Shown: positions 9,707-16,873 of the stretch, piece after piece
How the letters are laid out: each line of letters begins with the position of its first letter
Numbering within the stretch: the stretch's first letter is position 1
Source of the DNA: Dyella jiangningensis
GTDB taxonomy: Bacteria; Pseudomonadota; Gammaproteobacteria; Xanthomonadales; Rhodanobacteraceae
Direction of reading: 5' to 3'
Assembly (NCBI RefSeq): GCF_003264855.1
Contig: NZ_NFZS01000001.1
Coordinates: 248,001 to 312,000 of the forward strand
Length of the DNA: 64,000 nucleotides
Made by a program: the position numbers and the translations under genes
The notes under the pieces: generated by a model
The model's input: the letters and a program-made list of their open reading frames with translations, nothing else
The model's database searches: none
What the model was told of the DNA's origin: nothing

Positions 9707-10467
9707 ACCCAGCCACCGTCGACGATGAAATCCTGTCCCGTGCACATGCGGCTGTCATCGGCGCCCAGGAACAGCGCGGCGCGTGCGAGGTCGTCCGCCA
9801 TCAGGTAGCCCGGCAGGCACTGCACGCGGGCGATCTCCGCTTCGCCTTCGGCATCCAGCCACAGGCGACGCTGCTTCTCGGTGATCACCCAGCCGGGCAC
9901 CAGCGCGTTGATGCGGATGCGATCATGGCCGAGTTCGCGCGCAAGGCCGTTCACCAGTCCGTGCACGGCGGCCTTGGCCATCGCATACATCGGGTAGCCG
10001 GCGTTCTTCTTCATCCAGCCGGTCGAGCCCAGGCAGATCACCGAGCCGCCGCCCAGCGTGCGCATGTCGTCACGCACGGCCTGCGTGGCGAAGTACTGAT
10101 GGCGCAGGTTGATGGCGATGTTGCGGTCGAATTCCGCCGGCGTGGTCTGTCCAAAGGTGTGGCGCACATCGTTGGCGGCGTTGTTGACCAGCACGCCGAC
10201 GGGACCGTGCGTCGCGCGTGCCGCATCGATGGATGCCTGCAGCGTGTCGAGATCGGTGACATCGCACGGCAGGAACAGCGGGCGGTGCTTCGACGCCGCG
10301 AGGCTCTCCACCAGCTGCTCGCCGCTCGCATGATCGATATCGACGAAGGACACGCGCGCGCCTTGCTGCGCGAAGTGTTCGACGAAGGCCGCGCCGATGC
10401 CGGTCGCGCCGCCGCTGATGAAGACGTGGCGATCGAGCAGGCTGGGGTAGGTGGCGAAGGCCGTCAT
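9703..10467 (-). CDS. SDR dehydrogenase, probable D-galactose 1-dehydrogenase
   Basis: A 254-residue short-chain dehydrogenase. The NAD(P)-binding GGATGIG is near the N-terminus, the NNAAN motif follows the middle strand, and the catalytic Ser (CLGSTGW) and YAMAK are in place. An acidic residue after strand 2 (VDIDHA) suggests a preference for NAD+. It begins 2 bp after the dgoD stop and overlaps the lactonase gene, so it belongs to the same unit. With a lactonase, DgoD, DgoK and DgoA, the missing first step is oxidation of galactose at C1, which this enzyme is inferred to perform. L-arabinose is a common alternative substrate for such dehydrogenases. Confidence 0.8.
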   Translation of the reverse strand: MTAFATYPSLLDRHVFISGGATGIGAAFVEHFAQQGARVSFVDIDHASGEQLVESLAASKHRPLFLPCDVTDLDTLQASIDAARATHGPVGVLVNNAANDVRHTFGQTTPAEFDRNIAINLRHQYFATQAVRDDMRTLGGGSVICLGSTGWMKKNAGYPMYAMAKAAVHGLVNGLARELGHDRIRINALVPGWVITEKQRRLWLDAEGEAEIARVQCLPGYLMADDLARAALFLGADDSRMCTGQDFIVDGGWV

Positions 10468-10469
10468 GC

Positions 10470-11618
10470 TTACCACTCCGCCACGCTGCCGTCGGCGTGG
10501 CGCCAGATCGGGTTGCGCCAGCGGTGGCCCACGGCGGCGCGTTCGGCGACGTACGCTTCGTTGACCGAGATGCCGAGGCCGGGGCCGCCGGGAATCGTCA
10601 CGAAGCCATCGTGGTAGGCGAACACGCTGCGGTCGTGCACGTAGTCGAGCAGGTCGTTGCCCGCGTTGTAGTGGATGCCCAGGCTCTGCTCCTGGATGAA
10701 GGCGTTGTAGCTGACCGCGTCGAGCTGCAGGCATGCCGCGAGCGCGATCGGGCCGAGCGGGCAGTGCAGCGCGAGCGCGACGTCGTAGGCTTCGGCCATC
10801 GCCGCGATCTTGCGCGTCTCCGTGATGCCGCCGGAATGCGAGGGGTCGGGCTGGATGATGTCCACGCCACCCATCTGCAGCACGCGCTTGAAGTCGTAGC
10901 GCGTGTACAGGCGCTCGCCCAGCGCGATGGGCGCGGGCGAGATGGCGGCGAGTTCCGGCAGGGCTTCCAGGTGATCGGACAGCACCGGCTCCTCGATGAA
11001 CATCAGCTTGTACGGATCGAGTTCCTTCGCGAGCACCTTCGCCATCGGCTTGTGCACGCGGCCGTGGAAGTCCACGCCGATGCCGACGTGCGGGCCCACC
11101 GCGTCGCGCACGGCCGCGACGTTCGCGATCACCTGCTCGACCTTGTCGTAGGTATCGACGTACTGCAGTTCTTCCGTGGCATTCATCTTCACGGCGGTGA
11201 AGCCGCGTGCCACGGCGTCCTTCGCCTGGCGCGCCGTGTCGGCGGGGCGATCACCGCCGATCCACGAATAGACGCGGATGCGATCGCGCACCGGGCCGCC
11301 GAGCAGCTGGTGCACGGGCACGCCGTGATGCTTGCCCTTGATGTCCCACAGCGCCTGGTCGATGCCGGCGATCGCACTCATCAGCACGGGGCCGCCGCGA
11401 TAGAAGCCGCCGCGGTACATCACGCTCCACAGGTCTTCGATGTGGCGCGGGTCCTTGCCGACCAGGTAGTCGGAAAGTTCTTCCACGGCGGCCGCCACGG
11501 TATGCGCGCGACCTTCGACGATCGGCTCGCCCCAGCCGACGATGCCGGCATCGGTGTCGATGCGCAGGAACAGCCAGCGCGGGGGAACGATGTAGGTGGT
11601 GAGGCGGGTGATCTTCAT
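10470..11618 (-). CDS. dgoD: D-galactonate dehydratase
   Basis: A 382-residue enolase-superfamily enzyme that converts D-galactonate to 2-keto-3-deoxygalactonate. It follows the E. coli DgoD sequence closely as I recall it (MKIT start, [25 protein letters not shown], ending [11 protein letters not shown]). Metal ligands are seen in VDFHGR (Asp), FIEEPV (Glu) and ALGERL (Glu), and the catalytic His in [10 protein letters not shown]. The ATG at 11618 overlaps the dgoA stop (ATGA); reading further upstream would run into dgoA. Cytoplasmic, second gene-pair junction of the operon. Confidence 0.96.
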   Translation of the reverse strand: MKITRLTTYIVPPRWLFLRIDTDAGIVGWGEPIVEGRAHTVAAAVEELSDYLVGKDPRHIEDLWSVMYRGGFYRGGPVLMSAIAGIDQALWDIKGKHHGVPVHQLLGGPVRDRIRVYSWIGGDRPADTARQAKDAVARGFTAVKMNATEELQYVDTYDKVEQVIANVAAVRDAVGPHVGIGVDFHGRVHKPMAKVLAKELDPYKLMFIEEPVLSDHLEALPELAAISPAPIALGERLYTRYDFKRVLQMGGVDIIQPDPSHSGGITETRKIAAMAEAYDVALALHCPLGPIALAACLQLDAVSYNAFIQEQSLGIHYNAGNDLLDYVHDRSVFAYHDGFVTIPGGPGLGISVNEAYVAERAAVGHRWRNPIWRHADGSVAEW

Positions 11619-12253
11619 GCACGCGATCCTTTGGCGTCGAGATGACGCTGCCACGCGTCGGCGAACTCGCGCGCGCGGACGGCAACGTCGCCGGCCGGGC
11701 GGCCGGGGGCGTAGAGGGAGGAGCCGATGCCGAAACCGCCTGCACCGGCGGCGAGCCACGGCGCCATGTTGTCCGGCGAGATGCCGCCGACCGGCATCAC
11801 GGCGACATGCGGAGGCAGCACGGCGCGCCATGCCTTGAGCACGGCGGGGCTGGCCTGTTCGGCCGGGAAGAGCTTCAGCGCATCGGCGCCGGCGGCCAAT
11901 GCGGCAAAGGCCTCGGTGGGCGTGGCGACGCCAGGCACGCAATAGAGGCCGGCCTGCTTGGCGGCACGGATCACGGCGACGTCCGCGTGCGGCATCACCA
12001 CCAGACGGCCGCCGGCGTCGGCAAGGTCCTTCACCTTCGCCGGATCGAGCACGGTGCCCGCGCCCACCAGATAATCGTCGCCCAGCGCGTCGACCAGTCG
12101 ACGGATGCTTTCGAACGGCCGCGGCGAATTGAGCGGTACTTCGAGCATGCGGAAGCCCGCGCCGACGAGCGCGTGACCGACCTCGACGGATTCCTCCGGT
12201 GTGAGTCCGCGCAGGATCGCGACGAGAGGGAGGGGTTCAAGCCAGTTCTTCAT
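11615..12253 (-). CDS. dgoA: 2-dehydro-3-deoxy-6-phosphogalactonate aldolase
   Basis: A 212-residue class I aldolase of the KDPG/KDPGal family that splits 2-keto-3-deoxy-6-phosphogalactonate into pyruvate and glyceraldehyde 3-phosphate. The motifs [11 protein letters not shown] and EVPLNSP fit DgoA rather than Eda, and the Schiff-base lysine lies in DALKLFPAE. The phosphate-binding VGGISPDN is present. It starts 3 bp after dgoK and overlaps dgoD by 4 bp. Length equals the usual family length. Confidence 0.94.
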   Translation of the reverse strand: MKNWLEPLPLVAILRGLTPEESVEVGHALVGAGFRMLEVPLNSPRPFESIRRLVDALGDDYLVGAGTVLDPAKVKDLADAGGRLVVMPHADVAVIRAAKQAGLYCVPGVATPTEAFAALAAGADALKLFPAEQASPAVLKAWRAVLPPHVAVMPVGGISPDNMAPWLAAGAGGFGIGSSLYAPGRPAGDVAVRAREFADAWQRHLDAKGSRA

Positions 12254-12256
12254 GGA

Positions 12257-13180
12257 TCATGCCGCTGCGGTAGGGGAGACCAGGGCCGCCTCGGTCGCGA
12301 TGCGCCAAAGGCCGTGTGCCGTGGTGTTGTCGGGAGCCGTGTCGATGTCGATGGCGAAGACGGCGGCCGCTTTCAGATAGCGCTCGCACAACGCGCCTTC
12401 GCCGACCATCTGCACGCGCGTGCGTGCGTCGAGCCAGCCGGCGGCCAGCGCCATGCGCAGCTCGTCGCCGATCAGCAGGCCCGACAGATAGTCGGCCACC
12501 GCAGCGGGTGCGAGGACGCCGTCGAGCATCAGGGTGCGCGCGGAGAACACGCGTGAAAGCGCACCGGCTGAATCGCTCGCCTTCGCCGCGACCACGCCGC
12601 GAAGGAACGCCTGCTCGTCGTTGGCGTCGGCCGGCAGCTGCGCGCCGAGGATGGAGTGCTGCATCAGCAAGCCGAACAGCTCACCGGTCATCACCGTCGC
12701 AAAACCCGCCACCGCACCATCGCGCAGCGACACCCACTTGCTGTGCGTGCCCGGCAGCAGCAGGCAGCCGCGCTGCCCGATCGAAGGCGAGAAGGCGAGC
12801 GCGCCGACCACCTGGGTTTCTTCGCCACGCATCACATCCGGACGCTGCGGATCGCGCAGGCCGGGAACGAGATGGATGACACGACCACCCGGAACCTCCA
12901 GGTGCGTCAGCGCGCCCGCGAGCCGGTCGACGCGGGTGGGCGTGTCGAGATACGGCACTTCCTGCCAGCCGTTGCGACTGCCGACCATGCCGCAGGCCAG
13001 TACCGGCACATCCGGCCAGTGCTGCACGGCCTGCGCGAACGCTTCGGCGAAACCGCCTTCGGGCAGGCGGCGGATGCCATGCGGAAACGCGCGTTTTTCT
13101 TCGACCTGCCCGCGGCTGTCGTAGCGATATGCACGCAGGTGCGTGCTGCCCCAGTCCAGGCCGATGAGCGCTGTGGTCAC
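12257..13180 (-). CDS. dgoK: 2-dehydro-3-deoxygalactonokinase
   Basis: A 307-residue kinase of the DgoK family (ASKHA fold) that phosphorylates 2-keto-3-deoxygalactonate at C6 with ATP. The N-terminal GLDWGSTHLRAY loop, CGMVGSRNGW, and LPGTHSKWV motifs are typical. Translation begins at a GTG (13180-13178) that overlaps the regulator gene's stop as GTGA, so the two are probably coupled. It occupies the usual place in dgo operons, between the regulator and the aldolase. Confidence 0.94.
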   Translation of the reverse strand: MTTALIGLDWGSTHLRAYRYDSRGQVEEKRAFPHGIRRLPEGGFAEAFAQAVQHWPDVPVLACGMVGSRNGWQEVPYLDTPTRVDRLAGALTHLEVPGGRVIHLVPGLRDPQRPDVMRGEETQVVGALAFSPSIGQRGCLLLPGTHSKWVSLRDGAVAGFATVMTGELFGLLMQHSILGAQLPADANDEQAFLRGVVAAKASDSAGALSRVFSARTLMLDGVLAPAAVADYLSGLLIGDELRMALAAGWLDARTRVQMVGEGALCERYLKAAAVFAIDIDTAPDNTTAHGLWRIATEAALVSPTAAA

Positions 13181-13905
13181 GCGCTGGCCTTCTTGCGGCC
13201 GCGGCTGCTGCGGCTGCGCTGCAGGTTGGCAAGCGAGTCGGCGATCATGCTCTGCATGGTCTTGCGCGCCACTTCCGGCTGCTTGCGACGGATCGCCTCC
13301 AGCACCTTCTGGTGGTACGGCAGCGAATACTTGAAGTTGCCGGCGTTGCGCGCCGACAGGGTGAAGAACGTGCCGAGCGCGGTCTCGATCACCGAGAACA
13401 GCGATTGCATGAGTTCATTGCCGGTCGCGTGCAGCACGGCGTCGTGGAAGAGCAGGTCGGCGTGCGACCACTCGTCCAGTGTCTGCGCGGCGTCCATCGC
13501 GTTGTAGGCTTCTTCGATGGCGGCCAGCTGCGGTGCGGTGCGCCGACGTGCGGCCGCAGCGGCAGCGGCGGGTTCGATGATCTCGCGCATCTCCACCAGC
13601 TTGTCGACGAAGTCGTCGGTGGGCATGGAGGCGCAGCGCCAGGCGAGCACGTCGGCATCGAGCTGGTTCCAGTAGCGCTCTTCCAGCACGCGCGCGCCCA
13701 CGCCCGTACGCGATTCGATCAGGCCCTTGGCGGAAAGCACCTTGAGCGCTTCGCGCAACGCGGTGCGGCTGACCTGCAGGCTCTCGGCCAGGGTCTCTTC
13801 GCGCGGGAGGATTTCGCCGGGCTTCACCTTGCCGCTGACGATGCGCTGCCCCAGTTCGTGCATGACATGGCCGTACAGGCTGCGAACTGCGATCGGCTTC
13901 TTCAT
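13177..13905 (-). CDS. dgoR: GntR/FadR-family repressor, DgoR type
   Basis: A 242-residue regulator. An N-terminal winged helix (residues ~5-75; LPREETLAESLQVSRTALREALKVLSAKGLIESRTGVGARV) is joined to an all-helical FCD ligand-binding domain with metal-type ligands (Asp in HADLLFHDAVLHATGN and a later His in YHQKVLEA). In E. coli, DgoR represses the dgo operon and is released by galactonate. It is the first gene of the operon it is inferred to control. AGAGGA precedes the ATG, and a consensus FadR-type operator overlaps its predicted transcription start (separate entry). Confidence 0.9.
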   Translation of the reverse strand: MKKPIAVRSLYGHVMHELGQRIVSGKVKPGEILPREETLAESLQVSRTALREALKVLSAKGLIESRTGVGARVLEERYWNQLDADVLAWRCASMPTDDFVDKLVEMREIIEPAAAAAAARRRTAPQLAAIEEAYNAMDAAQTLDEWSHADLLFHDAVLHATGNELMQSLFSVIETALGTFFTLSARNAGNFKYSLPYHQKVLEAIRRKQPEVARKTMQSMIADSLANLQRSRSSRGRKKASA

Positions 13906-13977
13906 GAAATCCTCTGACCCCCGGTTCTGGCGACTGGCGCCCGTACGTGCGCGGGCGAAGATAGGCCGCCCGAATCA

Positions 13978-13990
13978 TTTGTCATACAAA
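13978..13990. promoter_or_regulatory. FadR-subfamily operator over the dgoR transcription start
   Basis: The 13-bp palindrome TTTGT-CAT-ACAAA matches the GntR/FadR consensus TNGT-N3-ACNA exactly. It begins 3-4 bp downstream of the dgoR -10 hexamer, so a bound repressor would cover the start site. DgoR is the obvious ligand. Confidence 0.75.
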
Positions 13991-14251
13991 CGGACTATAA
14001 GCAAGTTGCTCGGCGCCTGCCAAGCTGTTTTGCATGGTTTCTTCGTGCGAAGACGCGGACATGACGGGCCGCGACGGAAACACGCGATGACGCACTGCAG
14101 AAACTTGTGGCCTGGATCACCTTTGGGCATGGCCATCGTGCTTCCGCTCCACCGCATGAAAACCGCGACATGGCGATCCATCGAGCATGCCAGTGTCCGC
14201 AATGTCGCATCGCACCAACAAAAATTTCGGTGACCAGGAACACTTGCACGA

Positions 14252-14262
14252 TAATCATACAA
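14252..14262. promoter_or_regulatory. Second FadR-type operator half-match upstream of galM
   Basis: TAAT-CAT-ACAA differs by one base from TNGT-N3-ACNA and shares TCATACAA with the dgoR operator. It overlaps a GATAAT -10-like sequence 50 bp before galM, so DgoR may also repress the extracellular-enzyme genes. Confidence 0.5.
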
Positions 14263-14311
14263 TGTGATTGCATGCCGGCACTCGTGATACATCGAAGGGG
14301 ATGCTGGGGAC

Positions 14312-15460
14312 ATGCAGCGTGCAGGTTTGATGGCTTCGATTCTCTGGCTGGCGACGTTGTCCGCGGCACACGCCGCGACGGACGCCAAGCGGGAAACATT
14401 CGGCACGACGCCCGACGGCAAGCACGTCGATGCGGTGGTGTTGAGCAACTCCCACGGCATGAAGGCGCGCATTCTCGCGCTGGGCGCCAGCCTGCAGTCG
14501 CTGGAGGTGGCCGATCGCAACGGCAAGAGCGCGAACATCGCGCTCGGCTACCCCTCGCTGGGCGGCTACCTGAGCAAGCCCCAGTACTTCGGCGCCACCG
14601 TGGGTCGCTATGCGAACCGCATCGCCAAGGGGCACTTCGTGCTCGATGGCAAGACCTACAGCGTGCCCGTCAATGACGGCGCCAACTCGCTGCACGGCGG
14701 CACGCGCGGTTTCGACAAGGTGCTGTGGACCGTGGGCGACGTGAAGCACGACGGCAGCAAGGCCAGCGTCACGCTGACCTACGTGAGCCCCGACGGCGAC
14801 ATGGGTTATCCGGGGGAGCTGAAGGTCAGCGCGACCTACACGCTGGACGAGGACAACCGCCTCTCCATCGACTACCGCGCCACCACCAACAAGACGACCA
14901 TCGTCAATCTCAGCAATCACGCGTACTGGAACCTCTCGGGCGAAGGCTCGGGCAGCGTGATGGACGAGCGCCTCACCATCGCGGGCGATGCGTATCTTCC
15001 GGTCGATGCCGGCTCCATTCCCACCGGCGAGATCCGCAAGGTCGACGGCACGCCGTTCGATTTCCGCCAGGCGAAGCCGATCGGCCGCGACATCCGCACC
15101 AACGATCCGCAATTGCTCAACGGCCGCGGTTACGACCACAACTGGGTGATCAGCCGCGAAGAAGCCGCCGCGCCGCGCGTGGTCGCGCGCGTGGAAGATC
15201 CGGCATCGGGCCGTGTGATGACGCTGAAGTCCAGCAAGCCTGGCCTGCAGTTCTATTCCGGCAACTTCCTCGACGGCACGACGGTCGGCACCGGCGGTCA
15301 CGTGTATCGCCAGGGCGATGCCTTCGTGCTGGAACCGCAGCTTTATCCGGACACGCCGAACCAGGCGTCGTTCGGTTCGGCCCGGCTGGAGCCGGGTCAT
15401 GAGTACCGCAACCTGATCGTGTACGAGTTCACCACCGAATCGGCGCGCGGAGCGCGCTGA
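14312..15460 (+). CDS. galM: Secreted aldose 1-epimerase (galactose mutarotase)
   Basis: A 382-residue mutarotase with an N-terminal signal peptide (ILWLATLSAAHAA). It interconverts alpha and beta anomers of galactose and related sugars, here in the periplasm. The catalytic motifs are intact: GRYANRI, NSLHGG (His), and a substrate Asp in GYDHNWV, plus NLSNHAYWNLSG and the acid residue in LEPQLYPDTPNQ. It is the first gene of the rightward set and lies opposite the galactose-oxidation operon, which needs the beta anomer. The ATG at 14312 follows GGGGAC; a second ATG at 14330 would also leave a signal peptide. Confidence 0.93.
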   Translation: MQRAGLMASILWLATLSAAHAATDAKRETFGTTPDGKHVDAVVLSNSHGMKARILALGASLQSLEVADRNGKSANIALGYPSLGGYLSKPQYFGATVGRYANRIAKGHFVLDGKTYSVPVNDGANSLHGGTRGFDKVLWTVGDVKHDGSKASVTLTYVSPDGDMGYPGELKVSATYTLDEDNRLSIDYRATTNKTTIVNLSNHAYWNLSGEGSGSVMDERLTIAGDAYLPVDAGSIPTGEIRKVDGTPFDFRQAKPIGRDIRTNDPQLLNGRGYDHNWVISREEAAAPRVVARVEDPASGRVMTLKSSKPGLQFYSGNFLDGTTVGTGGHVYRQGDAFVLEPQLYPDTPNQASFGSARLEPGHEYRNLIVYEFTTESARGAR

Positions 15461-15587
15461 CGCACCAAGTCATCGATGCAAGGGCGCCCGCGAAGGGCGT
15501 TCACGGGGCCGCTTTGTCTCGCGAAAGGGCGGCCACGCACCAAACCATGCGTCGCGCGGCGGATCGCGCGATCCAAGAAGGAGAGCT

Positions 15588-16772
15588 ATGAAGTACGCAC
15601 TACTGGCCATGGCGATGGGACTGGCGGCGACGTTCGCCGCGCCGACGCAGGCGCGCGAAGCCTCCGGCCGTTGGACGCCGGCCGAAGCCAAGGCCTGGTA
15701 CGACAAGCAGCCGTGGACGCTGGGCAGCAACTACGTGCCGGCCAACGCCATCAACGAGCTGGAGATGTGGCAGGCCGATACCTTCGATGCCGCGCGCATC
15801 GACCTGGAGCTGGGCTGGGCGCAGAAGCTGGGCATGAACACCATGCGCGTGTTCCTGCACGACCTCTTGTGGCAGCAGGATCCGGCCGGTTTCAAGCAGC
15901 GCATCGACCGCTTCCTCACGATTGCCGCCAAGCACGACATCAAGCCGATCTTCGTGCTGTTCGATTCGTGCTGGGATCCGGAACCGAAACTCGGCCCGCA
16001 GCACCCACCGATCCCCGGCGTGCACAACTCCGGCTGGGTGCAGAGCCCTGGCGTGGCGATGACCGATCCCAGCCAGTACCCGCGCTTCGAGCAGTACGTG
16101 AAGGACATCGTCGGCAGCTTCGGCAAGGACAACCGCGTGCTCGCCTGGGACGTGTGGAACGAGCCCGACAATCCGGGTGGCGGCAACTACGACCCGAAGG
16201 AACCCAAGGACAAGGTGGCGCTGGTCGCCAAGCTGCTGCCGCAGGTCTTCACCTGGGCGCGCAGCGCGTCGCCGACGCAGCCGCTCATCAGCGGTGTTTG
16301 GCATGACGATGACTGGTCCGATCCGGCCAAGCTCAACGCGGTGGAACGCACCCAGCTCGAGCAGTCCGACGTGATCAGCTTCCACAACTACGGCTGGCCG
16401 GAGGAATTCGCCAGCCGCGTGCAGCAGCTGAAGGGCTATGGCCGTCCGCTGATCTGCACCGAATACATGGCGCGCGGCGCGGGTTCGACCATCGACGGCG
16501 TGTTGCCGCTCGCCAAGAAACTCGACGTGGGCATGGTGAACTGGGGCTTCGTGGAAGGTAAGTCGCAGACCATCATGCCGTGGGATTCGTGGTTGCGTCC
16601 GTACACGCAGCAGCCGCCGACGCTGTGGTTCCACGATCTGTTGCACGGCGATGGCACGCCTTATCGCCAACGCGAAGCCGAGATTCTCCGCGCGCTGTCC
16701 CACGCGCCGCGCGGCGTAGTGCCTGCCGAGGCGGTGATGTATCCCGCGCAGGCCACCAGCAAGACGCACTGA
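15588..16772 (+). CDS. Secreted clan GH-A glycoside hydrolase (GH5-like TIM barrel)
   Basis: A 394-residue exported enzyme with a signal peptide ending TQAREA. The fold signals are those of a clan GH-A (beta/alpha)8 barrel: NTMRVFLHDLLW after strand 2, the acid/base Glu in WDVWNEPDNPG, SFHNYG, and the nucleophile Glu in PLICTEYMA, then VNWGFVEG. Relatives are often labelled cellulase-family or 1,4-beta-xylanase-like, but specificity is not readable here. Its position between galM and a TonB receptor next to GH93 and GH43 genes suggests an activity on galactan/arabinan-type pectin side chains. AAGGAGAG precedes the ATG. Confidence 0.75.
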   Translation: MKYALLAMAMGLAATFAAPTQAREASGRWTPAEAKAWYDKQPWTLGSNYVPANAINELEMWQADTFDAARIDLELGWAQKLGMNTMRVFLHDLLWQQDPAGFKQRIDRFLTIAAKHDIKPIFVLFDSCWDPEPKLGPQHPPIPGVHNSGWVQSPGVAMTDPSQYPRFEQYVKDIVGSFGKDNRVLAWDVWNEPDNPGGGNYDPKEPKDKVALVAKLLPQVFTWARSASPTQPLISGVWHDDDWSDPAKLNAVERTQLEQSDVISFHNYGWPEEFASRVQQLKGYGRPLICTEYMARGAGSTIDGVLPLAKKLDVGMVNWGFVEGKSQTIMPWDSWLRPYTQQPPTLWFHDLLHGDGTPYRQREAEILRALSHAPRGVVPAEAVMYPAQATSKTH

Positions 16773-16820
16773 TGCACGCCTTATCCATTCGCCGTCCCAC
16801 AACGGCATTGCACAACGACA

Positions 16821-16841
16821 GTCGCCGGTTCAACCGGCGAC
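16821..16841. promoter_or_regulatory. Perfect 10+1+10 inverted repeat before the TonB receptor gene
   Basis: Arms GTCGCCGGTT and AACCGGCGAC flank a single C. It lies 33 bp before the receptor start. It could be a regulator site or, as RNA, a hairpin in the leader; no T tract follows, so termination is unlikely. Confidence 0.5.
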
Positions 16842-16873
16842 ACACGACTGACCTCTGAGGGGAGGCTTCACCC

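Larger units (their letters stand above)
13906..14311. promoter_or_regulatory. Divergent control region between dgoR and galM
   Basis: A 406-bp gene-free region holding both outward promoters. On the dgoR side, TTGGCA (14018-14023) and TATAGT (13994-13999) are spaced by 18 bp on the minus strand, a near-consensus sigma-70 promoter. On the galM side, a GATAAT -10-like hexamer lies at 14250-14255 with only a poor -35. Two FadR-type operator sequences are annotated separately. The centre (about 14030-14230) shows no gene or clear motif. Confidence 0.7.

Noticed and set aside
10497-11645. A 382-codon plus-strand open frame
   Set aside because: It is fully antisense to dgoD, whose identity is very clear.
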